From: Betaproteobacteria bacterium RIFCSPLOWO2_02_FULL_63_19 | GTDB lineage: Bacteria > Pseudomonadota > Gammaproteobacteria > Burkholderiales > SG8-39 | Assembly: GCA_001770415.1 (NCBI GenBank) | Contig: MEQX01000083.1 | Coordinates: 1 to 44,322 of the forward strand | DNA length: 44,322 nt | Direction of reading: 5' to 3' | Shown: piece by piece, positions 28,124 to 36,357 of the stretch | Layout of the letters: each line of letters starts with the position of its first letter | How positions within the stretch are numbered: position 1 is the first letter of the stretch | Program-made: the position numbers and the translations under genes | Notes under the pieces: generated by a model | The model's input: only the letters and a program-made list of their open reading frames with translations | Databases searched by the model: none | Told to the model about the DNA's origin: nothing

Positions 28124-29124
28124 CCCAGCTTCGACTCGAGCAGCTCGACGCCCACCTCTCGCGGCAGCTCGCCTCGCTGTATGTGCTGCACGGCGACGAA
28201 CCGCTGCTGTCGTTTGAAGCGGCCGACGCCATTCGCGCGCGCGCGCGCACCGCGGGCTACTCGGAGCGAGTGGTATTGCTCGCCGAGCGCAATTTCAAAT
28301 GGGGCGAACTGGGCGCCGCTGCCGCCAGCATGTCGCTTTTCGGCGACCGGAAGCTGATCGAATTGCGCATCCCGACGGGCAAACCGGGTACCGAGGGCGC
28401 ATCGGCAATCCAGGCCTTCTGCGAGGCACATTCGGAGGACATTTTCGCTCTCGTTTCCTTGCCGCGGCTGGACCGGGCCGGGCAGAACTCGGCCTGGTTC
28501 GCCGCGCTCGGGCGCTGCGGGGTCGTGGTAAACATTCATCCGGTCGAAAGACCCCGGCTCCCGGAGTGGATCGCTGCGCGCCTGGCACGACAGAAACAGC
28601 GTGCCGACCGCGACACCATGCAGTATCTCGCTGACAGCGTCGAAGGCAACCTGCTCGCGGCGCATCAGGAGATCCAGAAACTTGGCCTGTTGTTCCCGCA
28701 GGGCAGCCTGGACTTCGACATGGTGCGCGCAGCGCTGATGAACGTTGCGCGCTACGACCCCGGACAACTCGGCGAGGCCATGCTCGCGGGGGACAGAGCC
28801 CGGCTCGCGCGCATGCTCGAGGGGCTGCGCGGCGAAGGCGAGGCTGCCCCGCGCATACTCTGGGTGCTGGCCGATGAAATCCGCACGCTCGCGCGGGTGC
28901 AGCGCGGCATTGCAGCCGGGCGACCGCTCCCCGAAGTATTCCGCGAGTGCCGCATCTGGGGCAGCGCGCGACAGACGCTGGTTGCTGATGCCGCACGCAG
29001 AATACGCACCGACCACATCGAGGCGGCGCTCGCGCACGCCGCAGCGATCGACCGTATCATCAAGGGCGTGCTGCGCGGCGATGCCTGGGACGAAATGCTG
29101 CATCTGGGGCTGCGCTTCGCGTGA
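28120..29124 (+). CDS. holA: DNA polymerase III subunit delta
   Basis: 334-aa clamp-loader subunit that opens the beta sliding clamp. Visible family segments are LYVLHGDEPLLSFEAADAIR (30-49), MSLFGDRKLIELRIP (about 69-83), and the C-terminal helical domain with RILWVLADEIRTLARVQ and AAAIDRIIKG. The length is normal. The ATG overlaps the lptE stop by 4 nt. It is the last gene of the leuS-lptE-holA operon; the next transcription unit has its own promoter about 40 bp downstream. Confidence 0.94.
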   Translation: MTQLRLEQLDAHLSRQLASLYVLHGDEPLLSFEAADAIRARARTAGYSERVVLLAERNFKWGELGAAAASMSLFGDRKLIELRIPTGKPGTEGASAIQAFCEAHSEDIFALVSLPRLDRAGQNSAWFAALGRCGVVVNIHPVERPRLPEWIAARLARQKQRADRDTMQYLADSVEGNLLAAHQEIQKLGLLFPQGSLDFDMVRAALMNVARYDPGQLGEAMLAGDRARLARMLEGLRGEGEAAPRILWVLADEIRTLARVQRGIAAGRPLPEVFRECRIWGSARQTLVADAARRIRTDHIEAALAHAAAIDRIIKGVLRGDAWDEMLHLGLRFA

Positions 29125-29161
29125 ACGCGCAAGCCCGGCGCCACAGCGTGATGTGGCCCCG

Positions 29162-29190
29162 TTGACACCCCCGATCGCCCCACCTATAGT
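29162..29190 (+). promoter_or_regulatory. Sigma-70 promoter of xdhC-marR
   Basis: TTGACA (29162-29167) and TATAGT (29185-29190) separated by exactly 17 bp. The -10 is the left end of a perfect palindrome (29185-29207), so a bound repressor would block RNA polymerase. The same arrangement is repeated upstream of the second HCR-type operon at 30734-30762. Confidence 0.8.
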
Positions 29191-29207
29191 TTGGCGCTCA
29201 AACTATA
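29185..29207. promoter_or_regulatory. MarR-type operator overlapping the xdhC-marR promoter
   Basis: Perfect 9-bp inverted repeat TATAGTTTG-N5-CAAACTATA, with spacer GCGCT. MarR-family dimers bind palindromes of this size. The marR gene is the second gene downstream, so this is probably its autoregulatory operator. Confidence 0.8.
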
Positions 29208-29243
29208 TATTCCTTCGCTGCGCCGCCGACTTCGCGGCGGAAG

Positions 29244-30065
29244 ATGCCGGACGACAAACCGCACATGCTTGACCGCAGCTTCATTCAGCAAATAGACAGC
29301 CTGCTGCAACAGCGAACTTCCTTTTGCGTCGCAACCATCGTCGATGCCCGCGGAAGCATCCCTCAAATTGCCGGGGCGCGCGCTGTATTCACTCGGAGCG
29401 GTCTTGCTCACGGAACCGTGGGGGGAGGCACTCTGGAGGCGACTTGCCAGAAGAAGGCCCTCGAACTGCTCGCCAACGACGGAGGAGCCTCCGGCAAAGG
29501 ACTGAGCACCCACTTCCAGCGCTACAACCTGCAAAGGGACCTCGGCATGACCTGCGGCGGGGAACTGGCGCTGTACTACGAGGTTCACCGGCCGGACCTG
29601 GCCTGGAACATCGTGATCTTCGGCGCGGGCCACGTCGCGCAGACGCTGTGCCGGATTCTGGTGGAACTGGACTGCGCAGTGCTGTGCGTGGACACGCGCG
29701 CGGACTGGCTCGAACGGCTGCCACGCAGCGACAGGCTGCAAGCCTGCCTGGTCGACGATTACTGCGACGGCGTCGATCGGATCCCTGCGGGGGCCGATGT
29801 GATTCTGATGACCACCGGCCACAGCTCGGACCTGCCCATACTCAAGGCGATCGAAAAGAAGAAAGTCGCTACCGCATTGCTCGGCGTGATAGGCAGCGAC
29901 GCAAAATCGAGCATTGTCCGGAGGCAACTCGCCCAGGATGGCCTTGCGCCCGAATTCATCGACCGGATTACCTGTCCGCTCGGTGACAAGCTGGGCAACA
30001 ACACCCCGGGGGAAATTGCCGTGGGCATCACGAGCCAGCTCCTGAGGCTACGCAATGGCGGCTGA
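29244..30065 (+). CDS. XdhC-family molybdenum cofactor maturation protein
   Basis: 273-aa XdhC/CoxI-family protein. XdhC binds molybdopterin cofactor, protects it during sulfuration and hands it to the apo-enzyme of xanthine dehydrogenase-type proteins. The N-terminal XdhC domain has VDARGSIPQIAGARAVF (33-49) and GTVGGGTLEA (57-66). The C-terminal Rossmann-like domain has IFGAGHVAQTL (125-135), GVIGSDAKSSIVRR and NNTPGEIAVGI. ATG at 29244 is used; a second ATG at 29265 is possible. It is the first gene of a MarR-controlled unit that precedes a complete molybdenum enzyme operon, so it probably matures that enzyme and perhaps the one at the left end of the window. Confidence 0.92.
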   Translation: MPDDKPHMLDRSFIQQIDSLLQQRTSFCVATIVDARGSIPQIAGARAVFTRSGLAHGTVGGGTLEATCQKKALELLANDGGASGKGLSTHFQRYNLQRDLGMTCGGELALYYEVHRPDLAWNIVIFGAGHVAQTLCRILVELDCAVLCVDTRADWLERLPRSDRLQACLVDDYCDGVDRIPAGADVILMTTGHSSDLPILKAIEKKKVATALLGVIGSDAKSSIVRRQLAQDGLAPEFIDRITCPLGDKLGNNTPGEIAVGITSQLLRLRNGG

Positions 30066-30576
30066 TCCGGCCTCGGCCAGGTGTGTGACTGCAGGGCAGC
30101 CCGGGCGCGCTGCCAGGCACCGGCGGCCGCTGGCACGGGCCGATGTGGATTTCGGACGCTTGCCTGGCTACATAGGCTATCAGTTGCGCCAGGCGCAATC
30201 AGCGGTCTTTCGCGACCTCTCGCGCACGCTTCGTGAAACAGGCGTCTCACCGGGCGAATTCAGCTTGCTCACCCTGCTCAAAGCCAACCCGGGCATCAAT
30301 TCCATCACGCTCACTCGAATCTACCAGCTCGACAAAGCAACGCTTTCGCTGTCGATCAAAGGACTGGGAAAGCGGGGGCTGATCTCCAGCACGCGCAATG
30401 CCCAGGACCGGCGCTACTATGAGCTGGAGCTCACCGAGAAGGGACGCACGCTGCTGCTGAACGTCACCCGGCGCATCGAGCGCCAGGAGCGCGCGATGGA
30501 CACTGTTCTCAAGCGCGGCGAGCGCGGCATGCTGCTCGACCTGCTGCAGCGGATTTCGCGTGCCTTTGATCAATGA
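30055..30576 (+). CDS. MarR-family transcriptional regulator
   Basis: 173-aa winged-helix regulator. The MarR core runs from about residue 35 (LPGYIGYQLRQAQSAVF) through the recognition-helix region ITLTRIYQLDKATLSLSIKG to the wing STRNAQDRRYYELELTEKG, with the conserved DRR. MarR proteins usually repress until a phenolic ligand or its CoA thioester binds. The first 30 residues are Arg/Ala-rich and lie partly in the overlap with xdhC; a GTG start at 30145 would give a 143-aa protein of usual MarR size. The neighbouring palindromes at 29185 and 30757 are its likely targets, making it autoregulated and in charge of the downstream HCR-type operon. Confidence 0.9.
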   Translation: MAADPASARCVTAGQPGRAARHRRPLARADVDFGRLPGYIGYQLRQAQSAVFRDLSRTLRETGVSPGEFSLLTLLKANPGINSITLTRIYQLDKATLSLSIKGLGKRGLISSTRNAQDRRYYELELTEKGRTLLLNVTRRIERQERAMDTVLKRGERGMLLDLLQRISRAFDQ

Positions 30577-30733
30577 ACCGCGGCGAAGTCCAGCGCACGG
30601 CCCGGTATCGCGGGTCAGCCGACGCTTCCGGAGACGAATTGGATTCTTGTATGCATGGACCAGTGGCGCCAGGGCCAGCCCGGTTAGCCCGGGCGCCTCA
30701 AGCATCGGGCGGGAACGCAGGTCGCGGCGCTCG

Positions 30734-30762
30734 TTGACACCCCCCGGCTGCAGGCATATAGT
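30734..30762 (+). promoter_or_regulatory. Sigma-70 promoter of the second HCR-type operon
   Basis: TTGACA (30734-30739) and TATAGT (30757-30762) with a 17-bp spacer, the same geometry and the same hexamers as the xdhC-marR promoter. The -10 forms the start of the palindrome at 30757-30779. Confidence 0.8.
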
Positions 30763-30779
30763 TTTAGATGCAAACTATA
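30757..30779. promoter_or_regulatory. MarR-type operator overlapping the second HCR-type operon promoter
   Basis: TATAGTTTT-N5-CAAACTATA, spacer AGATG. Eight of nine arm positions pair; the innermost left base is T instead of G. Apart from that base and the spacer it equals the palindrome at 29185-29207, which supports control by the MarR protein encoded between them. Confidence 0.78.
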
Positions 30780-30908
30780 ACCAAGGCCGGCGGTATAAGC
30801 GCCCGGCCGCGCGACCCGGGATGACGGCGAATCGGGGCCTTTTCCGGCCCGTTCGGTGAGGTCGACAGCGGGACACGACTGACGTCCGCGCTGAACGGAG
30901 AAGCGCGC

Positions 30909-31922
30909 ATGATACTTTTTGATTTCGACTACGAGCGGGCCGACACGTTGGAGCAGGCCGTCGCTCTTCTCGCGCGGCTGCAGGGCGATGCCCGTGCGCT
31001 GGCCGGCGGCACGGATCTGCTGCCCGGCATGCGCATGGAGAACATTAGACCGGGCCTGCTCGTTAGCCTGAGCGGAATCGAGCCGGAGGCACCGCAGGTG
31101 CTCGCCGATGGCTCGATCCGAATCGACGCACTCACGCGCCTGGCGACGCTGGAGAACTCTGAGTTGGTGCGCCGCGTGGTTCCGATGCTCGCACAAAGCG
31201 CCCATGTCGTCGGCGGCAACCAGATCCGGCAGATGGGCACCCTCGGCGGCAACCTGTGCCAGGAAGTCCGCTGCCTGCATCTGGACCAGAAGCACGATTA
31301 CCAGTTCGTTGCACCGTGCTACAAGCGAGGCGGAACGTGCTGCTACCCGTTCCCGCGAAACGCGCCCGAGGTCTGCTGGTCGGTGTACATGTCCGATATC
31401 GCGCCGGCGCTGATAGCGCTGAATGCGCAAGTCGAGATTCTCGGCGAAACCGGAACACGCCGTATCGACGTCGAGGCGCTGTTCACCGGCAACGGGCTCA
31501 AGCCGCTCGCACTGAGTCAGGCAGAACTGCTGCGCGCGGTATTGATACCGGCGGCGGCGCCTGGATTCACGTGGGGTTTCCACAAATCGACGGTGCGCGG
31601 CGGTCTGGAATTCGGCATGGCGGTGCTCGCCGTCGCGCTTCAACTCGCCGAGGATGGGCGCACCTGCACCGATGCACGCATCGTCGTCGGTGCCGTGCGC
31701 GAAGGTCCCGTGCGTCCGGTGGCCGCTGAGCGTTCGCTGATCGGCAAAACGCTCGACGAGGAACGTATGGAGCAGGCGGCCGCCGACACGAGCAGGGTGG
31801 TCAACCCACTGCCGCATCACGGCTTCAGCAAGCGTCACCTGATGGACAACATCAGAGTGCATCTGCGGCGCACGCTGGCCCGGGCGCTGCAACGCGCGCG
31901 TGATCAGGAAGCGGGGCGCTGA
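30909..31922 (+). CDS. FAD subunit of 4-hydroxybenzoyl-CoA reductase-type enzyme
   Basis: 337-aa FAD-binding subunit of a xanthine oxidase-family enzyme. AGGTDLLPG (32-40) and TLGGNLC (111-117) mark the FAD site. An insertion after it holds Cys122, Cys137, Cys144 and Cys145, and Cys156, corresponding to the HcrB [4Fe-4S] loop, though the spacing (15, then 7 or 8, then 12 or 11) differs from the 16/8/9 of the left-end paralogue. The cluster is therefore probably present and marks the HCR-like group rather than purine or CO dehydrogenases. First gene of a unit FAD-[2Fe-2S]-Mo-ligase-yqeB-yqeC; GGAG lies ten bases before ATG at 30909. The substrate is probably an aryl-CoA. Confidence 0.92.
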   Translation: MILFDFDYERADTLEQAVALLARLQGDARALAGGTDLLPGMRMENIRPGLLVSLSGIEPEAPQVLADGSIRIDALTRLATLENSELVRRVVPMLAQSAHVVGGNQIRQMGTLGGNLCQEVRCLHLDQKHDYQFVAPCYKRGGTCCYPFPRNAPEVCWSVYMSDIAPALIALNAQVEILGETGTRRIDVEALFTGNGLKPLALSQAELLRAVLIPAAAPGFTWGFHKSTVRGGLEFGMAVLAVALQLAEDGRTCTDARIVVGAVREGPVRPVAAERSLIGKTLDEERMEQAAADTSRVVNPLPHHGFSKRHLMDNIRVHLRRTLARALQRARDQEAGR

Positions 31923-31931
31923 GCTGCTCAA

Positions 31932-32498
31932 ATGCATGAAACGGGGGTTGTCATGTTGGACGTAAGCAAGGGTAAGGATGTGCGGGTCGGCGCGGTCGCC
32001 GGTGCGCAGTCACGCACACGGCTGATCTCGCTGTGTGTGAACGGCGAGTGGCATGAGGTGGCGGTCAAGCCCCGGATCATGCTGGTCGAGGTGATCCGCG
32101 ACACGATCGGGTTAACCGGCACCAAGGCAAGCTGCGAATCAGGCATTTGCGGTGCCTGCACCGTACTGATCGAAGGGCGGCCGGTGCTCGCATGCATTAC
32201 GCTCGCCGTGGAATGCGACGGCAAGCAGATCCGTACCGTGGAAGGCCTGGCAGAGGGGGAAAAGCTCAGCGTCGTCCAGGAAGCGTTTCTCGACCAAGGT
32301 GCGGTGCAGTGCGGATTTTGCACCCCCGGCATGCTGATGTCGGCCACCGCGCTGCTCGAGCGCAACCCCAAGCCAACGCGTCAGGACATCAACAAGGCCC
32401 TCGAAGGCAACCTATGCCGCTGTACGGGCTATAACGCGATCGTCGATGCGGTGTTGCAGGCCTCCGGGCAGGAGAACGTCAAACCGGTGATGAAATAA
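31932..32498 (+). CDS. [2Fe-2S] subunit of HCR / xanthine dehydrogenase-type enzyme
   Basis: 188-aa electron-transfer subunit with two [2Fe-2S] clusters: Cys68, Cys73, Cys76 and Cys88 (CESGICGAC) and Cys127, Cys130, Cys162 and Cys164 (QCGFCTPG, NLCRCTGY). All ligands are present. The coordinates use the first ATG at 31932; the ATG at 31953 (Met8) has a better ribosome site (GGGGG about seven bases upstream) and may be the true start. The N-terminus is about 15 residues longer than in the left-end paralogue. It is followed by a 145-bp gap with a long perfect inverted repeat before the Mo-subunit gene, unlike the left operon, where all genes overlap. Confidence 0.92.
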   Translation: MHETGVVMLDVSKGKDVRVGAVAGAQSRTRLISLCVNGEWHEVAVKPRIMLVEVIRDTIGLTGTKASCESGICGACTVLIEGRPVLACITLAVECDGKQIRTVEGLAEGEKLSVVQEAFLDQGAVQCGFCTPGMLMSATALLERNPKPTRQDINKALEGNLCRCTGYNAIVDAVLQASGQENVKPVMK

Positions 32499-32529
32499 AG
32501 GACGCGCGGAGTATTTGGGGTTAACTATG

Positions 32530-32580
32530 TCTCCCGATTTTGGAAAGTAGCGAAGTGCGCAACTTTCCAAAATCGGGAGA
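32530..32580. repeat. Perfect 19-bp inverted repeat inside the second HCR-type operon
   Basis: The arms 32530-32548 (TCTCCCGATTTTGGAAAGT) and 32562-32580 are exact reverse complements, with a 13-nt loop. It lies between the [2Fe-2S] and Mo-subunit genes. RNA from it would form a very stable hairpin without a following U-tract, so a processing or stabilising element, a weak terminator, or a small mobile palindrome are all possible. Confidence 0.85.
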
Positions 32581-32643
32581 TCAAGGAAAATCAATTGAAG
32601 CGACGCCGCCTGTTCTTGGCTCGCATGGTGCGGGAGTGACTGA

Positions 32644-35013
32644 ATGAGCGAACTGAATTACGTCGGCAAGAGCGTCAAGCGCAAGGATGGTCCGGACAAG
32701 GTCACCGGCAAGGCGGTGTACACGCAGGATGTACGGCTCCCGAACACGCTGATCGGGCGCATTCTGCGCAGCCCTCATCCTCATGCGCGCATTCTGCGCA
32801 TCGACACCTCGCGCGCCCGGGCCCTGCCGGGCGTGAAGGCCGTGATCACCGTGGAGGACACCAAGGGCATCAAGCACGGCTTCGTGGAAACGCCGCGCTA
32901 TCCGCCCGATCAGGAAGTGCTCGCGCGGGGCAAGGTGGTGCATGTGGGAGAAGAGATCGCCGCGCTAGCCGCCGTCGACCAGATCACCGCGCAGAAGGCG
33001 TTAGGACTGATCGACATCGAATGGGAAATTCTTCCGGCGGTATTCGAACCCGAGGATGCCATGCGGCCCGGTGCGCCCGAGATCCATCCGAACCATCCCA
33101 AGGCGCCGCGCGAATTCGCCAACATCGGCGGCACCACCGAAACCCAATGGGGCGACATCGAGAAGGGCTTCGCTGAATCCGACTATGTGCGCGAGGACCG
33201 TTTCGAGTGCCAACTGCGCACCCACGGCTATCTGGAGCCGCACGTCACGCTTGCGCACTGGGAAAGTGACAAGCTGAACGTATGGACATCGTCGATGGGC
33301 GTGTTCGTCAAGCGGGCAAAGCTCGCAAAAGTGCTGGATCTACCCTACTCCTCGGTGCGCATACACAAGACCTACGTCGGCGGTACCTTCGGCGGCAAGA
33401 TCGACCTCTACTCGCACGAGTACTGCGCCTCGCGCCTGTCGATGATCACCGGCCGGCCGGTGCAGATCACCGCAAGCCGGGAGGAAATCTTCTCGGCGTA
33501 CCGGCACGCGCAGCCGCTGATTCTCGAGATCAAGACCGGCGTGAAGAAGGACGGCACGCTGGTCGCCCAGCGCATCCGCGCGATCAACAATGCGGGCGCT
33601 TTCCGCGGCAGCGGCGTCGTGGTGATATTCCTCGCCTGGGGTTTCACGATGATTCCCTACCGCATCCCCAACCTCAAATACGAGGGATTCTCGGTCTACA
33701 CCAACCACACGGTGCGGGCGCCCCAGCGAGGCCACGGTGCGCCGAAAGTGCGCTTCGCGATCGAGTCGCAGATGGACATGATCGCCGAGGCGCTGGGGAT
33801 CGACCCGATCACCATCCGGATGCGCAACGCGCGCGAGCCGGGCGAGCAACTGCCCAACGGCGACAACACGCACCGCGGCGGACTCGCCGCGTGCGTGGCG
33901 CTGGCAGCGGAGAAGTCCGACTTTCTTGCCAAGGTCGGCCGCGACCGCGCCTCGCCGCCGAAAGGAACGCTGCGCCGGGGCATCGGCATCGGCGCTTCCG
34001 CTTACATGGGCGGCACGCTGATCTATCCCAATGGCTCGGCGGTCATTGTCAAGATGAACGATGACGGTTCGGCCATCGTGCTGACCGGTGCGATCGACAT
34101 TGGCCAGGGCTCGGAGACCGTAATATCCCAAATCGTCGCCGAGGAACTTTCCATCGGCATGGACGATGTAAAAATCATTTCCTCCGATACCGACACCACG
34201 CCGCAGGATATCGGCGCCTGGATAAGCGGTATGACCTATGTCACAGGCAACGCCGCACGTCAGGCGGCCGGGCGCGCGCGCGAGAAGCTGCTGCAGGTCG
34301 CCTCGGAAAAGATGGGGGCAGAGGTCGAGAATCTGGTGCTCAAAGACAAGATGGTCTATCACCGGCTCAACCCGGAATTGAAAATGAGCTACCGCGAAGT
34401 CATCGCCGCGAGCGTCGCGACGCATCGCGGCGACACCATCATCGGCGAGGGTTTCTGGCGCACCATGCGCGACGAGCCCACGCACCCGAGCCTCGCGACG
34501 ACCAAGGGCCGCTGGACGGAGAACTACGCTTTCAGCGCGCAGGTGGCCGAAGTCGAAGTGGACATCGAGACCGGCGAAGCAAGGTTGGTCAAGGCGCTTA
34601 CCGTTCATGACTGCGGATTCCCGATAAATCCGCAACTGGTCAAGGGACAGGTCGACGGGCAGATATCGATGGCCCTCGGCCACGCTTTCATGGAAGAGGT
34701 GCTGACCAAGGACGGTTACACGCTCAACCCGAACTGGCTGGACTACCGGATGCCGACGATTCACAACATGGCGATCTCGGAGGACGCGGACGTTATCACT
34801 GAGCAGTACCGTGTCGGTCAGCCCTACCGCACCAAGGAGGTTGGCGAGGGGTTGATTTCCGGCATCCTCGCCGCGATGGGCAACGCCGTCTACGACGCCA
34901 CCGGCGTACGCTTGTACTCGACGCCGTTTTCGGCCGAAAAGATCCTGGCGGGCTTGAGGGCCCTGGAATACGCAGCGAAGAAAGTGCGTTCCGCCAGTAA
35001 GGCGCCGGCATGA
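32644..35013 (+). CDS. Molybdopterin-binding subunit, HCR / xanthine dehydrogenase family
   Basis: 789-aa catalytic subunit. Family motifs in order: VGKSVKRKDGPDKVTGKAVY (6-25), GGTFGGKIDLY in the first half, RAPQRGHGAPKVRF in the middle, DIGQGSETVISQIVAEEL, and the C-terminal RTKEVGEGLISG with the catalytic Glu735 intact, unlike the left-end paralogue. The ATG at 32644 has GGGAG eight bases upstream. The gene overlaps the ligase gene by 4 nt (ATGA). With the adjacent FAD and [2Fe-2S] subunits it forms a complete heterotrimer (probably a dimer of trimers by family). Context with an aryl-CoA ligase points to a CoA-thioester substrate; the direction (reductive dehydroxylation or hydroxylation) cannot be read from sequence alone. 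Confidence 0.93.
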   Translation: MSELNYVGKSVKRKDGPDKVTGKAVYTQDVRLPNTLIGRILRSPHPHARILRIDTSRARALPGVKAVITVEDTKGIKHGFVETPRYPPDQEVLARGKVVHVGEEIAALAAVDQITAQKALGLIDIEWEILPAVFEPEDAMRPGAPEIHPNHPKAPREFANIGGTTETQWGDIEKGFAESDYVREDRFECQLRTHGYLEPHVTLAHWESDKLNVWTSSMGVFVKRAKLAKVLDLPYSSVRIHKTYVGGTFGGKIDLYSHEYCASRLSMITGRPVQITASREEIFSAYRHAQPLILEIKTGVKKDGTLVAQRIRAINNAGAFRGSGVVVIFLAWGFTMIPYRIPNLKYEGFSVYTNHTVRAPQRGHGAPKVRFAIESQMDMIAEALGIDPITIRMRNAREPGEQLPNGDNTHRGGLAACVALAAEKSDFLAKVGRDRASPPKGTLRRGIGIGASAYMGGTLIYPNGSAVIVKMNDDGSAIVLTGAIDIGQGSETVISQIVAEELSIGMDDVKIISSDTDTTPQDIGAWISGMTYVTGNAARQAAGRAREKLLQVASEKMGAEVENLVLKDKMVYHRLNPELKMSYREVIAASVATHRGDTIIGEGFWRTMRDEPTHPSLATTKGRWTENYAFSAQVAEVEVDIETGEARLVKALTVHDCGFPINPQLVKGQVDGQISMALGHAFMEEVLTKDGYTLNPNWLDYRMPTIHNMAISEDADVITEQYRVGQPYRTKEVGEGLISGILAAMGNAVYDATGVRLYSTPFSAEKILAGLRALEYAAKKVRSASKAPA

Positions 35014-36347
35014 AGACCCAGGTAGCCTCGGAGGCGGTCTTTTACTGGGACCAGCAGCATGAATGCATGCCGCGCGAGCGGCTCGAGCAGTATCAGCTGG
35101 AAAAGCTGCGCGCGCAGTTGAACCACGTTCACGAGCGTAGCCCTTTCTACCGCCGCAAACTTGACGCCGCTGGGATCCGTCCCGATGACATCCGCAGCAT
35201 GGAGGATCTGCGCGCTATTCCGCTCACCGACAAGGAAGAGCTGCGGGTTTCGCAGGCAGAGCACCCGCCCTGGGGCGATTTCGGCTGCATCACGCCGAGG
35301 GAAGCGGTGAGGGTCTTCCAGACTTCCGGCACCACCGGAAGGCCGGTGCGCATCATGATCAGCCGCAAGGACTGGCACGAGACGTTCTACGAACAGTTCA
35401 TGCATTACCGCTGCGGCTTCGGGCTGACCGAGGATGACGTCCTGTTCGTGCCGTTCAATTACGGCCTTTACATCGCCTGGTGGGGATTCCAGACGACCAT
35501 GGAAAAGGCCGGTCTGATGATCATCCCGGGCGGGGGCCTGTCGTCGAAAGACCGGCTTCGCGCCATGCTGGACTGGGACGCGACCGCTATCTGCGGCACA
35601 CCCTCCTATCTGCTCTACCTGGCGGAAACTGCACGCAAGAACGGCATCGACCTGCCCGTCTCACGGGTCCGCAAGGTGGTCACAGCGGGCGAGCCGGGGG
35701 CAGCCATCCTGTCGACCAAGAAGGCCATGGAATCGCAGTGGGGCGCGCGCGTCTACGACGATTTGGGATCCACCGAAGGCGGCAACTTCGGCCACGAATG
35801 CGTGCTGCAACAGGGAACGCACGTGATAGAGAGCATGTACATCGCCGAGGTCGTGGATCCCGAGACGCTACAGCCGCTGCAAGACGGACAGAACGGGGAG
35901 CTCGTGCTGACGAACCTGTGCTGCGATAGCATGCCGCTCATCCGCTATCGCACGCGCGACCTGGTTCGCTTCAACCGAATCCCGTGCGAGTGCGGCCGCA
36001 CCGGACTGAGGCTGGACGGTGGCGTGCTGGGCCGCTCGGATGACATGTTTCATTTCGCCGGCGTAAACATCTTTCCGACGCAAATCCAGAACCTGCTGCA
36101 CGAAATCGACGAATTCTCACAGGAATATCAGGTGGTCGTTCCGCGCATGGGCAGCGGCGCTCACCTGCGCATTCGCGTGGAGCCTGCGAATGAACGGATT
36201 TCCGGCGACCAGTTGAAAAAAGCACGCGACTTCCTTGTGGAAGCCGTCAGATACCGCATCACCGTGACCCCTGAAGTCGAAGTATGCGACATCGGCGCGC
36301 TGCCCCGCGTCGAGGGCAAGGCAAGACGACTTATCCGCGAGACGTAA
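35010..36347 (+). CDS. PaaK-like phenylacetate/aryl-CoA ligase
   Basis: 445-aa AMP-forming ligase of the phenylacetate-CoA ligase group, which makes aryl-CoA from an aromatic acid, ATP and CoA. The P-loop TSGTTGRP is at 105-112, the adenine/acyl region has YDDLGSTEGG, and the hinge region has YRTRDLVRF followed by CECGRTGLRL. The C-terminal domain has GRSDDMFHFAGVNIFPTQIQ in full and the likely catalytic Lys437 (EGKARRL). It starts inside the stop of the Mo-subunit gene. I infer that it supplies the CoA-thioester substrate of that enzyme. Which acid (hydroxybenzoate-, phenylacetate- or heteroaryl-type) cannot be decided here. Confidence 0.9.
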   Translation: MKTQVASEAVFYWDQQHECMPRERLEQYQLEKLRAQLNHVHERSPFYRRKLDAAGIRPDDIRSMEDLRAIPLTDKEELRVSQAEHPPWGDFGCITPREAVRVFQTSGTTGRPVRIMISRKDWHETFYEQFMHYRCGFGLTEDDVLFVPFNYGLYIAWWGFQTTMEKAGLMIIPGGGLSSKDRLRAMLDWDATAICGTPSYLLYLAETARKNGIDLPVSRVRKVVTAGEPGAAILSTKKAMESQWGARVYDDLGSTEGGNFGHECVLQQGTHVIESMYIAEVVDPETLQPLQDGQNGELVLTNLCCDSMPLIRYRTRDLVRFNRIPCECGRTGLRLDGGVLGRSDDMFHFAGVNIFPTQIQNLLHEIDEFSQEYQVVVPRMGSGAHLRIRVEPANERISGDQLKKARDFLVEAVRYRITVTPEVEVCDIGALPRVEGKARRLIRET

Positions 36348-36357
36348 CCTACCCTGG

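Larger units (their letters stand above)
30577..30908. other. Regulatory gap between marR and the second HCR-type operon
   Basis: 332 bp without a supported gene. It holds the promoter at 30734-30762 and the operator at 30757-30779, giving a leader of about 140 nt before the FAD-subunit start. I see no riboswitch-like or terminator-like structure in this leader. Confidence 0.6.

Noticed and set aside
27913-29103. Minus-strand open frame opposite lptE and holA
   Set aside because: No domain, no ribosome site, and holA is certain.
33340-34764. Long minus-strand open frame inside the second Mo-subunit gene
   Set aside because: Antisense shadow; the plus-strand gene has all motifs and coupled neighbours.
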